Source: Nostoc paludosum FACHB-159 (GTDB taxonomy: Bacteria > Cyanobacteriota > Cyanobacteriia > Cyanobacteriales > Nostocaceae). From it: a DNA stretch of 64,000 bases. Positions 55,608-64,000 of this stretch are shown in pieces. Under the pieces are notes generated by a model. It was given only the letters and a program-made list of their open reading frames with translations, searched no databases and had not been told where the DNA came from. Location: NCBI RefSeq assembly GCF_014698835.1, contig NZ_JACJTU010000012.1, forward strand, positions 62,001 through 126,000, written 5' to 3'. How positions within the stretch are numbered: position 1 is the stretch's first letter; each line of letters opens with the position of its first letter. Both the position numbers and the translations under genes were made by a program.

Positions 55608-56231
55608 CTAGTTCACTTGAAAGGTTTCATCGCTAATTTGACGGCCTTCCAAAAACATTTGCACCTGCCATTTGCCAACAGTTGCAGCTGAATTAATCGT
55701 GTGGCGACACTGAGTATTCCAAACAGAGGTATTAATTTCGCGGGTTTGATAGCTGTTTTGCTTGACAATTTGACCGCTTGGATCAATCCAATTACAAGAG
55801 AGAGCTAGTTTTTTACCCAACGGTGCATCCTTCAAGGTGACACGATAAAAAACTTCTGGATTAGTTTGGCGGGAAATTGTGTTTAAATTACCGCTATTAT
55901 TTTGTGCCAAACTAACGCTGTCTTGTTGAGCAGAAACACGAGCAAGTGCAGAATTTTGTTGCTGCATAACAAATATTGTAGATGCACTCACCACTGCTAA
56001 GAATGCTACCACCCCAGAGGTAATCCATCGATTTTGGCTCTGTTGCACTGAGAGTGCTTGCCGACGATTCAACTGAACTACAGCTTCATCTAATAACTCA
56101 GGCGGTAAGTTCATCTCCTGTAAAATTTCTTTAACTTGCTGTTGGTCTAATTCTGCTTCTCGACGCGTTTGCAGACTTTCGACTTCAGTTACTATTTGTG
56201 CTAATTCCTCTTGAGTCAGTCGCGGCGTCAT
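55608..56231 (-). CDS. Single-pass membrane protein of unknown function
   Basis: A 207-residue protein. The N-terminal 65 residues are helical (RLTQEELAQIVTEVESLQTR; LPPELLDEAVVQL), a transmembrane helix lies at about 68-88 (WITSGVVAFLAVVSASTIFV), and the extracytoplasmic part has beta character with two cysteines (LALSCNWIDPSG; WNTQCRHTINSAATVGKWQV), like a small Ig-like or carbohydrate-facing domain. No family recognised. Its stop is six bases from the AsnB-like start, so the two are very likely cotranscribed, and it is the first gene of the four-gene cluster. Confidence 0.75.
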   Translation of the reverse strand: MTPRLTQEELAQIVTEVESLQTRREAELDQQQVKEILQEMNLPPELLDEAVVQLNRRQALSVQQSQNRWITSGVVAFLAVVSASTIFVMQQQNSALARVSAQQDSVSLAQNNSGNLNTISRQTNPEVFYRVTLKDAPLGKKLALSCNWIDPSGQIVKQNSYQTREINTSVWNTQCRHTINSAATVGKWQVQMFLEGRQISDETFQVN

Positions 56232-56743
56232 AGCATAACTCCTGTTTAAAAAAGTTGATGGCGCTTGTTGATAATGTGCAATACAAAGAGTGTTTGGGAG
56301 AAGATACCCTACTGAATTGCAAAAAATTACTATATATTCCGATGGATCGCATCATAAACTACAAGTTTAGTTAATTGCTTTTCGGATTTTTTCCCAAAAT
56401 TTTTGTCAAATCGGCCAGCCAGTCACCAGATTTTGAGGTTTTAAGATTACCCGATTAAAGCTGCTTTGTCGTAGGGATTGCTGTTTTGATTATAATGAGG
56501 TCTTTTGGTGAATGCTAAAGTGCGTAGTTTACCGCCGTAGGCATCGCTCCTAACAGCGAAAACCACACCCAAGACACCTATTATCATTAAACCCAGTGCT
56601 GAATTAGCTTCCAAAAACTGATTAATTCTATCTGGAAACCCTTAATCCCAATATTAATTGTTTATTTTTTTAACATTATTGAAAAGTTTCGATAATTTTG
56701 TTTGTGAAATGTATCGAAAAATATGATATAAATTCTTAAAACT
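56232..56743. other. Intergenic region upstream of the four-gene cluster
   Basis: Probably contains the cluster promoter near 56232-56350. No gene is convincing; the text from 56500 to 56640 looks like degenerate coding DNA but stops interrupt all frames. Confidence 0.4.
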
Positions 56744-56998
56744 TTAAACTTCTTTATTTACACCAATAGCTAGTTCCTTTTTGCTATGTTTCAGCTGTTT
56801 CCAAAGCACCTTAATTTGCTCGTAAGCTTCTTCAGTAGATAATTTTCCACCTGTTTGTAGACAAGTGATGTAAGTAATTTTTTGGGCAAACTCTTGCAAG
56901 TTGGCATTAAACACCAAATTCTCTGGCTCGAACTTCCCATAATACCGACTACGAGGGTAAAGGAAGTTGTTCTTGTATTCTGAGTTGGGGTCTGTCAT
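56744..56998 (-). CDS. Small conserved-looking hypothetical protein
   Basis: An 84-residue cytosolic protein starting TDPNSEYKNNFLYPRSRYYG, followed by a helical region (LQEFAQKITYITCLQTGG; LSTEEAYEQIKVLWKQLKHS). The FLYPRSRYYG text is familiar from short cyanobacterial proteins (possibly DUF7219), but I cannot confirm it. ATG 56998 is preceded by GGAGAGGAAAATC-like purines, supporting the start. Confidence 0.65.
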   Translation of the reverse strand: MTDPNSEYKNNFLYPRSRYYGKFEPENLVFNANLQEFAQKITYITCLQTGGKLSTEEAYEQIKVLWKQLKHSKKELAIGVNKEV

Positions 56999-57294
56999 GA
57001 TTTTCCTCTCCGTAATCTTTACTAGAGCTATAGACTTAACTTTTTTCCAAGTCTAAATACACACCAGAAATTCAAATTCCAGAATCACTGCTCAAAATCA
57101 AGCACATTGGATGTTAAGAATGTTGACTAAGGAGTTATAGCAGGCAATAGGCAACGGGCAAAAGGCAAGAGATTTGAAAGGTGTCGGCGTTTTACCATCC
57201 GTTTATATCCTAAGCTAACTGGCAACTGCTATATTATTCTCTCCTCCACTCCCTGCCCCTCATCTTCTCCATACCCAATGCCCAATGCCCCATA

Positions 57295-57618
57295 CTATTT
57301 AGCAATGTCTTCAAAGTCTGTTATCGCATAAGCAAACTCTCTAAAAGCTGTCTTAATTAGAACCTCCTTAGTTCCTCTTTCGAGGGAAGAATTGCGTATG
57401 AGATCTGTTAATTCTATAAACAATAGAGAAAACATAAAACGATCTTGGCGATCGACTTGCTTCAAGCAAGAGAATATAAACTCATAAAGCTCTGTTTTTC
57501 TCGGCTTAGTTTGTTCATCCCATATCTGCAACCCAAGCCGAAAAGTCCTCAAACGGATTTCATTAGTATTGTAGGACGCGTCTTTGTAGCGCACTGATAG
57601 GCGTTGGGGTAAGTCCAT
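57295..57618 (-). CDS. Hypothetical protein
   Basis: A 107-residue mostly helical protein (EIRLRTFRLGLQIWDEQT; LYEFIFSCLKQVDRQDRFMF; LIKTAFREFAYAITDF). No family recognised, no signal or membrane segment. Coding character is decent and the composition is even. Neighbours are the small hypothetical at 56744 and the TPR-CHAT gene, with repeats between. Confidence 0.55.
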   Translation of the reverse strand: MDLPQRLSVRYKDASYNTNEIRLRTFRLGLQIWDEQTKPRKTELYEFIFSCLKQVDRQDRFMFSLLFIELTDLIRNSSLERGTKEVLIKTAFREFAYAITDFEDIAK

Positions 57619-57846
57619 GAGTTTTAGCTATGCATATTTAATGTAAGGTAATTATTCACTTATATTTCGCCTCATCCGGAAAAATTTCCATAGAGCATAG
57701 GGGATTGGTTATATCGTGTTCGGGTGAAGACTTATCATTAGGACTGACGCTCTGACGCGGAGAAATTTTAATAATAAGTGATTATCCAAACTTGATATTA
57801 TTCCCTAAGTCCCCGTGTCCCCGCGTCGCCCCATCTCCCCACTCCC

Positions 57847-60702
57847 TCACCTCCACTCACCTTGTAGAGTGAAAGCTGCCCAATAATAAGGCGCAGCATA
57901 TTTTTGAGTCCGCCAAATTTCCAGTTGGGCTGTTCGTAATGCTGCGGCAGGCTTTAATCCTTCTTGGAGCATCTTTTTATAAAAGACTTTCATCAGTTCT
58001 GATGTTGCCTGGTCATCTACACTCCACAGACTCACCACAACTCGTGGACTGCCTGCATACATAAACCCTCTAGTCAATCCTACCAATCCTTCTCCTCTAA
58101 CTTCCCCTCCCAGTCCGGTTTTACAGGCACTAAGTACTACTAAGTCTGCTTGCAGGTTGAGGTTGAAGACATCGTGCAAGCGCAAAAAGCCATTTTGTGG
58201 CATTCCTTTGTCATCAAATAGCGACAACACTATGCCTGATAGTTCTGGGTGTTTGCTGTTGAGAATGCCATGAGTAGCAAAATGAATAATGCGATATTGA
58301 CTCAAGTCGTTGCTGGTTGCAGTGTTACGGCTAGCTGTAAAGTCAAAAGCTTGCTTGGCTTTATTAGCTGGAACAAGGGCGAGAATTTGCTCGGCTTCGT
58401 GGCGTGTAAATTGTAAACGTCCAAAACTAACTTCTGAGTCTTTAGCAGCTCTATTTAAAGCGAGGGTGTTTAAATTGGCCCCTGTTACAGCTGGAGGAGA
58501 GGTTTGTACTTTACTTTGGAGGCGTTCATCATCAATACTAAAAATGGGATCGGCTAACACAATTAATGTCTTGGCTGCTGGTTTGCGTTGTTTGTGTTCA
58601 TTCCTGAGAATAGCCACTGTAGAAGCTGATGGTAAAGTAATAACTTCGTGGTTAATTAGTAATGGTTCATAGCTACTAGTTCCCTGGGAATTAGGTTTAG
58701 TCAAAGCAGCAAATGGTACATATTGCAAAGCACCATCGCTAACAACTACTAAGCGTTTATTTTGAAGTTTTGAGGCTACTGGTGCAAGTATAATTTTAGA
58801 TAGAGCATCTATAGATGGGCTATGTTTGAGATATGGGCTAGTGATTTCTTGACGGAATTTTTGAACGATCGCTTCAATCTCTGCACGTTTTGGTAATTCG
58901 TAACTCGTGATACTCTTATTAGTAACCGCCCACAGATAACTCCGTTCTTCTCCTAAAGAGTATTCTAAAAGTAACGTGTTCTCATCAAGTACTTGCTGTT
59001 GAATTTGGGCAAGTGAAAGAGGTTGAGGTTGAGTTAAAGCTGCATAATGTGGACTAGTGGCGCGGATTTTTATCTGGACTTGCTGATATTCTTCTAGAAC
59101 TGCTTCATTTTCTTTTTCTAAAGCTTGCACCTGGGCTTTAGTGTAGTTTCCACCTAATAGCTGTATCCGACGTTTTTCTAAAACATCTAGTTGTTTTTGT
59201 AAGTCACGTTCTTGAGAAAGTAATTTTGGTTCTACGCCTTGCCGAATATCAGCTTTAGCTTCTGTCAGCAGTTCCAAAAGACTGCGGGCGCGCGCACGTT
59301 CGCTGGTTTGCAGTGCCAAAGCATCATATCCTTTGGATGGTTCTTGCTTGTGCATTTGCATCAACAAGTCAATATAAAATTGATAATAATTCTGCACAGT
59401 AGCAAAATAAGAAGCACGGAGTTCCTGAGAGTTAATTTTGGTACGCAGGTCTTCAACAATGTTGATGACTATTTTTATTTGACTCAAGGCTGCGGTAAGA
59501 TTTCCTTGTTTGCGTTGAGCAGAGGCCATGTTATAAATAGTCAGAGCTTCTCCTCCTCTATTTCCGACTTTTTGGTATAGAGAGAGAGATTCTTGGTAAT
59601 AATTCAGTGCTTTTGGCTGTTCTCCCAAATCTGAATAAATTAGACCAATATTGCCGAGGTTAGCTGCTAAGCCTAATTTATTTTCCGTAGATTTAAATAG
59701 AGGTAAAGATTGCTGGAAATAATCTAAAGCTTTTTGTTTATCTCCCATCTTCAAATAGACATTGCCAATGTTATTTAAGGTACGAGCATCGCCTAATTTA
59801 TCCCCTAATTTTTGGCTAATAATCAGAGATTTTTGAAAATAATCTAGTGCTTTTTCTTGTTGTTGTAAATCTGAGTAAATTGTACCAAGATTATTAAGTA
59901 CAGTAGATTCTGCTGACTTGTCTCCCATTTCTTGATTTAAAGCCAAGCATTGGTTAAGATAATCTAGGGCTTTTTGCTGTTGTCCTAAATGTAAGTAAAT
60001 CAAGCCAATATTATTAATAGTACGAGCTTCCCCTAATTTGTCTCCTACTTCACGCCTGAGGATAAGGGCTTGTTGAAAATAATCTAGTGCTTTTTGGTCT
60101 TCTCCTGAATTTATGTAGACATTACCAATGTTATTGATAGTACGCGCTTCCCCGATTTTATCTCCCATCTCTCGCTTGAGTAACAAAGCTTGATGAAAAA
60201 AATCGAGCGCTTTTTGCAATTCTCCTATATCTGAGTAGACGCTACCAATGTTGTTGAGGGTAATAGTTTCTCCCTTTTTATCTTTTATCTCACGTCTTAT
60301 TAATAAAGCTCGATCTAAATAAAAGAGTGCTTTTTGTTGTTGTCCTAAATCTGAGTAAATTTTGCCGAGGTGAGCGACGGTAAAAGCTTCTGATGGACGA
60401 TCGCCTAGTTTCTGATACAGTGGTAGTGCTTCTTCAAATTTAGCGATCGCTTTTAACAAAGATTCTCCTGTTCCTTGCTCATATAGCTTCTTTCCCTCTT
60501 TATATGCTGCATCAGCAGCAGCGCTAATTGCATCATTGACCTGTGTTTTCTGTGCAATATTTACCGGATATTCTTTAGCAATTGCAATATTTGATTCTGT
60601 AAACAACAAAATGCTGGTAAAAAGAACAATACTACGACCTGCTACAAATGGGAAAAATTTCCATTGTATGGAGTCAGATATTTGAAATTTAGTCATATAC
60701 AT
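57847..60702 (-). CDS. TPR-CHAT protein (caspase-like peptidase)
   Basis: A 951-residue exported protein. A signal-like segment (about 20-42) precedes seven or eight 40-residue TPR units of the NNIGNVY...[10 protein letters not shown] type over about 90-400. A coiled-coil linker leads to the CHAT peptidase with catalytic His811 in HFATHGILN and Cys860 in [12 protein letters not shown], and a [10 protein letters not shown] end. TPRs likely bind a partner or inhibitor; CHAT proteases cleave proteins after activation in other systems. Divergent from the DUF262/DUF1524 gene, starts 234 bases apart. Architecture differs from the TpsA-CHAT protein at 12407. Confidence 0.93.
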   Translation of the reverse strand: MYMTKFQISDSIQWKFFPFVAGRSIVLFTSILLFTESNIAIAKEYPVNIAQKTQVNDAISAAADAAYKEGKKLYEQGTGESLLKAIAKFEEALPLYQKLGDRPSEAFTVAHLGKIYSDLGQQQKALFYLDRALLIRREIKDKKGETITLNNIGSVYSDIGELQKALDFFHQALLLKREMGDKIGEARTINNIGNVYINSGEDQKALDYFQQALILRREVGDKLGEARTINNIGLIYLHLGQQQKALDYLNQCLALNQEMGDKSAESTVLNNLGTIYSDLQQQEKALDYFQKSLIISQKLGDKLGDARTLNNIGNVYLKMGDKQKALDYFQQSLPLFKSTENKLGLAANLGNIGLIYSDLGEQPKALNYYQESLSLYQKVGNRGGEALTIYNMASAQRKQGNLTAALSQIKIVINIVEDLRTKINSQELRASYFATVQNYYQFYIDLLMQMHKQEPSKGYDALALQTSERARARSLLELLTEAKADIRQGVEPKLLSQERDLQKQLDVLEKRRIQLLGGNYTKAQVQALEKENEAVLEEYQQVQIKIRATSPHYAALTQPQPLSLAQIQQQVLDENTLLLEYSLGEERSYLWAVTNKSITSYELPKRAEIEAIVQKFRQEITSPYLKHSPSIDALSKIILAPVASKLQNKRLVVVSDGALQYVPFAALTKPNSQGTSSYEPLLINHEVITLPSASTVAILRNEHKQRKPAAKTLIVLADPIFSIDDERLQSKVQTSPPAVTGANLNTLALNRAAKDSEVSFGRLQFTRHEAEQILALVPANKAKQAFDFTASRNTATSNDLSQYRIIHFATHGILNSKHPELSGIVLSLFDDKGMPQNGFLRLHDVFNLNLQADLVVLSACKTGLGGEVRGEGLVGLTRGFMYAGSPRVVVSLWSVDDQATSELMKVFYKKMLQEGLKPAAALRTAQLEIWRTQKYAAPYYWAAFTLQGEWR

Positions 60703-60936
60703 CTGCGTTTTTCTAGCTTCCTAGATTTAGGATTCCCAAAAGCAAGTAAAAAATGTTAGATGCTTATCCACGCTGAATTGGTAGCGATTTTTCAAGTAAG
60801 AGGCTATGCTAACGCGGGTATATCGTATATGTAGCAGACTGTCTGTGAGTTGTGGCGATCGTAGTAATTAGTGAGTTAAACTGCGTTTGATTAGAAAATA
60901 TAGCATCACATTATACTCAGGTAGTACTTGAAATTT

Positions 60937-62622
60937 ATGCCAGTAGCCATTCACGCCACAGAAAAAGCACTATACAAGGTTTTTAGTAACGACTTCGCAT
61001 TTTCCATACCAGCTTATCAACGTCCTTATGCATGGACAAAAGACCAAGCAAGTGATTTATTAAATGATTTGTTGTCTTTTTTAGGGAATGATTCAGAAAT
61101 TACAGCCGATACTAACCCTTATTTTTTAGGGAGTATAGTTTTGATTAAGAGTAAAGATGCTCCTAAAGCTGACGTAGTTGATGGACAGCAGCGTTTGACA
61201 ACGCTCACAATTCTTCTAGCTGTTTTAAGAAGTTTACTTAGTGAAAATAATGCATCAAGAATTACAAAATATATTTATCAAGAAGGTGATGAGTTTGAAG
61301 GAACATCTGATTGTTATCGCCTAAAGTTACGAGAACGAGATGAAGATTTCTTTCGTAACTATATACAAAGCGAAAATGGATTAGATAATCTTCTAAAACT
61401 TGATGCCTCCCAGTTAACTGATAGCCAAAGAAACATTCAAGCAAACGCCAGTTATTTTCGTGAGGAATTATCTCAACGTTCTGAGCAGCAGCAAAGTCGT
61501 TTTATTCATTATTTAATGACGTGCTGTTTTTTAGTAGTTGTTTCTACACCGGATCTTGACTCAGCTTATCGTATATTTTCTACTCTAAATGCGCGTGGTC
61601 TAGACCTCTCACTCAGTGATTTTCTTAAATCAGAGATTATTGGAGCAATTGATCCATCTCAACAAGATAAATATACAAAAATTTGGGAAACTGAAGAAGA
61701 AAATTTGGGTCGAGATAAGTTTCAAGAACTATTTGCCCATATCCGCATGATTGATCGTAAGGCTAAACCGCGTAAGACAACTCTCAAGGAATTTACTGAA
61801 GACATATTGCCTAAAATTATACAGCGTCAGAAATTTATTGACGAAGTATTAAAACCTTATTCTAATGCTTTAAAAATTATTAATACAGCAAATTACCAAA
61901 GCGATAAACATGCAGAAACAATTAATTCTTTGTTGAAATGGTTGAACCAAATAGACAACTTTGATTGGATTCCGCCAGCAATTCTCTATTTTTCTAGAAA
62001 TAGCCATAATCCTGAGAAATTAAAACAGTTTTTTATGGATCTTGAACGATTAGCAGCAGGTTTAATGATTTTGCGGGCTGATATTAATGACCGTATCGGA
62101 CGATATGCAAAACTTCTTGCCGCTATTGAGGAAAATATCGATTTATATGCATTAGAGTCACCTTTACAGCTAACTTCTGATGAAATAAATCGAATTATTA
62201 AAACGCTTGATGGAGATTTATATCTAATCAAGCGAATTAGACAATATGTTCTTCTGCGCCTTGACTCTGCACTTTCTGGAGGGGAAGCGAGTTACGACTA
62301 TTCAGTTATTACAGTTGAACACGTACTTCCTCAGAACCCAAGCGAAGGTAGTAAATGGCTTCAATGGTTTCCGAATGAAGAAGAACGCATCCAATATGTG
62401 CATCGCATAGGTAATTTGGCGCTGCTTTCTAGAAATAAAAATGCCGAGGCGCAAAATTACGATTTTGATAAAAAGAAAGAGAAGTATTTTCTTAGCAAAA
62501 AAGGGATCTGTCCTTTTGTTTTGACAACCCAAGTTTTACAACAATCTGAATGGACTCCGGAAGTTATTAAGCGGCGGCAAGAAAATTGTTTGCAAAGTTT
62601 AAGAAAACTATGGCGTTTGTAA
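60937..62622 (+). CDS. DUF262/DUF1524 (GmrSD-like) protein
   Basis: A 561-residue protein. The N-terminal DUF262 domain shows FSIPAYQRPYAWT and VVDGQQRLTTLTIL, the nucleotide-binding ParB-like motif. The C-terminal DUF1524 domain has TVEHVLPQNPSEG and HRIGNLALLSRNKNA, an HNH-like nuclease pattern. This is the architecture of GmrSD-type modification-dependent restriction and of several phage-defence nucleases. ATG at 60937 is preferred to the TTG at 60928. It may cut modified foreign DNA. It stands alone except for the divergent TPR-CHAT gene. Confidence 0.87.
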   Translation: MPVAIHATEKALYKVFSNDFAFSIPAYQRPYAWTKDQASDLLNDLLSFLGNDSEITADTNPYFLGSIVLIKSKDAPKADVVDGQQRLTTLTILLAVLRSLLSENNASRITKYIYQEGDEFEGTSDCYRLKLRERDEDFFRNYIQSENGLDNLLKLDASQLTDSQRNIQANASYFREELSQRSEQQQSRFIHYLMTCCFLVVVSTPDLDSAYRIFSTLNARGLDLSLSDFLKSEIIGAIDPSQQDKYTKIWETEEENLGRDKFQELFAHIRMIDRKAKPRKTTLKEFTEDILPKIIQRQKFIDEVLKPYSNALKIINTANYQSDKHAETINSLLKWLNQIDNFDWIPPAILYFSRNSHNPEKLKQFFMDLERLAAGLMILRADINDRIGRYAKLLAAIEENIDLYALESPLQLTSDEINRIIKTLDGDLYLIKRIRQYVLLRLDSALSGGEASYDYSVITVEHVLPQNPSEGSKWLQWFPNEEERIQYVHRIGNLALLSRNKNAEAQNYDFDKKKEKYFLSKKGICPFVLTTQVLQQSEWTPEVIKRRQENCLQSLRKLWRL

Positions 62623-62653
62623 GTGCGATCGCTCTCAACCATTGACAAAAGTT

Positions 62654-62681
62654 GTAGGGGCGTACAGCTGTACGCCCCTAC
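62654..62681. repeat. Palindrome family copy D (28 bp)
   Basis: Arm GTAGGGGCGTACAG with its reverse complement. It lies 32 bases after the DUF1524 stop and 43 before the convergent PhoD stop, so it could terminate both. Confidence 0.92.
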
Positions 62682-62723
62682 CATCAGCTATTTTGTGAAA
62701 TGGTATACCTGGGAATTAGAAAA

Positions 62724-64000
62724 TTAGGCTGGTTGTATTTCTGGATTACCATCTGTAACCACAAATGAAGCCTTTTTGCTAATAGTGCCAAATGGAGTTT
62801 CCACCTCTGACACCGCAAGATAATCTGCTTTCCAGGTTGTGGGAGTCACATTACAGCGAACATACCCCCGTCTATTGTTGTAAAACTTAACCTGTGGGTT
62901 TTCTGGTATGTAACTGGGGATAGTGTCTGAGCCATTTCCACCGGAGGATATTGAACTACAGACGAATTCACTCCCCACCGTAGCAGATTGTGGGTTATTA
63001 AAGTCAGCCTTTAAATCTATTGCCCAGTGGTTATGGACATCGCCTGTTAAGACTACTGGATTAGATGGTTTACGCTGTTCTAAGAAACGTAAAAGGCGAT
63101 CGCGGGAAGCTACATAACCATCCCACTTATCCATACTATAGGTTTCCCCTGGCCCCGCTGTTCTATCTATCTGAGCAACTATAACTTGCTGAGCTAAAAC
63201 GTTCCACTTAGCCTGTGATTTATCTAAGCCATCATATAGCCAATCCTCCTGTGCTTTACCAGTAATGGTTCCATTCGGTTCTAGTCCACAAGGACGTGCT
63301 TTAGTACCATCACCACAAGGCTGGTCAGTGCGATATTGGCGAGTATCTAACACATGGAAGGTTGCTAACTTACCAAAGTTCAGTCGGCGATAAAGTTGCA
63401 TATTGGGGCCAACAGGACGTTGTAACGGACGCAACGGCATGTGTTCGTAGTAAACCTGATAAGCAATAGCCCGACGTTGCAGGAAGATTTCCGGGTTTTG
63501 ATCTGGTTCGCTATCAATTTCTGAGATGTCGTTGGCGTAGTTGTTTTCTACCTCATGGTCATCCCAGGTAACAATCCACGGAAATGCTGCGTGCGCTGCT
63601 TGCAGATTGGTATCGCTTTTATAGAGGGCGTGACGGTTGCGGTAATCTTCTAAGGTGAAAATTTCTGAACTATTGTGTTGTCTGGGAGTAGTGGTTGAGA
63701 TTCCCCCTTCATAGATGTAATCGCCAACATGGACTACTAAATCGAGGTCGTCCTGTGCGAGATATTTGTAGGCGGTATAGAATCCCTGCTGATAGTTTTG
63801 GCAGGAGACAAGGGCAAAGTTCAACTTATTCAAGTAGCCATTCGCTAAAGGTGCAGTACGAGTGCGACCAATGGGGCTAGAGTCTTGACCGACAACAAAG
63901 CGATACCAGTACCAACTATCAGGTTGCAGCCCTTCTACCACAACTCGTACTGAGTGAGCTAGTTCTGGGGTTGCCAGCACCGTACCTCTGGAGACAATGC
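62724..64000 (-). CDS. PhoD-like alkaline phosphatase, N-terminus cut by window edge
   Basis: The frame runs open to base 64000, so the true start is outside; a GTG at 63980 is not it. The visible 425 residues begin in the fibronectin-like N-terminal domain (VRVVVEGLQPDSWYWYRF) and cover the metallophosphatase domain: FALVSCQNYQQGFYTAY, LVVHVGDYIYEGG, WIVTWDDHEVENNYA and PVVLTGDVHNHWAIDLK. PhoD enzymes are Tat-exported, Ca/Fe-dependent phosphodiesterases/monoesterases that release phosphate. Often under phosphate control; no Pho box can be seen because the promoter is outside. Confidence 0.93.
   Translation of the reverse strand, partial: IVSRGTVLATPELAHSVRVVVEGLQPDSWYWYRFVVGQDSSPIGRTRTAPLANGYLNKLNFALVSCQNYQQGFYTAYKYLAQDDLDLVVHVGDYIYEGGISTTTPRQHNSSEIFTLEDYRNRHALYKSDTNLQAAHAAFPWIVTWDDHEVENNYANDISEIDSEPDQNPEIFLQRRAIAYQVYYEHMPLRPLQRPVGPNMQLYRRLNFGKLATFHVLDTRQYRTDQPCGDGTKARPCGLEPNGTITGKAQEDWLYDGLDKSQAKWNVLAQQVIVAQIDRTAGPGETYSMDKWDGYVASRDRLLRFLEQRKPSNPVVLTGDVHNHWAIDLKADFNNPQSATVGSEFVCSSISSGGNGSDTIPSYIPENPQVKFYNNRRGYVRCNVTPTTWKADYLAVSEVETPFGTISKKASFVVTDGNPEIQPA

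Overview
The window comes from a filamentous, probably heterocyst-forming cyanobacterium of the Nostoc type. Evidence: the HIP1 octamer GCGATCGC occurs throughout, inside and between genes. Many intergenic spacers carry short tandem heptamers and purine/pyrimidine tracts. The gene set includes a carboxysome shell protein (CcmP), the radical-SAM chlorophyll cyclase BchE, SLH-domain outer-membrane proteins, HstK-type Ser/Thr-His kinases and CHAT proteases. No tRNA, rRNA, CRISPR array or intact insertion sequence was seen.

Layout. 1-10 kb: end of a lectin-like gene, argD, ccmP with a pentapeptide-repeat gene, an SLH-FAS1 outer-membrane protein, a DUF58 protein, a PPOX-family flavoprotein and a thermonuclease-like lipoprotein. 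10-18 kb: a two-partner secretion locus. A TpsB transporter is divergent from a 1721-residue protein that joins a family-2 glycosyltransferase, a Sec signal, a TpsA/FHA beta-helix and a CHAT caspase-like protease in one frame; an RNA-ligase-like gene follows. 18-31 kb: a degenerate-GGDEF/EAL protein, ureE-ureF-ureG, a hybrid histidine kinase with a REC-kinase partner, a secreted adenosine-deaminase-like enzyme and a decayed stretch of gene and transposon remnants. 31-43 kb: a giant HstK-type kinase, bchE, rpiA, an SLH protein, a repeat-rich membrane protein and a methyltransferase. 43-56 kb: an asparagine-synthase homologue, a Rieske oxygenase, an EamA exporter, speA, a group II intron relic, and a tight four-gene minus-strand cluster (unknown membrane protein, second asparagine-synthase homologue, LysA-fold protein lacking the PLP lysine, and a zinc-ribbon membrane protein with a TOPRIM-like tail). 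57-64 kb: a TPR-CHAT protein divergent from a DUF262/DUF1524 protein, then a PhoD phosphatase cut by the window edge.

The strongest leads are the GT2-TpsA-CHAT fusion with its TpsB partner, and the 51.1-56.2 kb cluster built around apparently non-canonical AsnB and LysA homologues. Genome-architecture signals include a palindrome family with compensatory base changes (four copies), two MITE-like elements, a 45-bp inverted dispersed repeat, and dispersed repeats that have invaded coding frames. All functions are assigned by reading motifs; no database search was possible.
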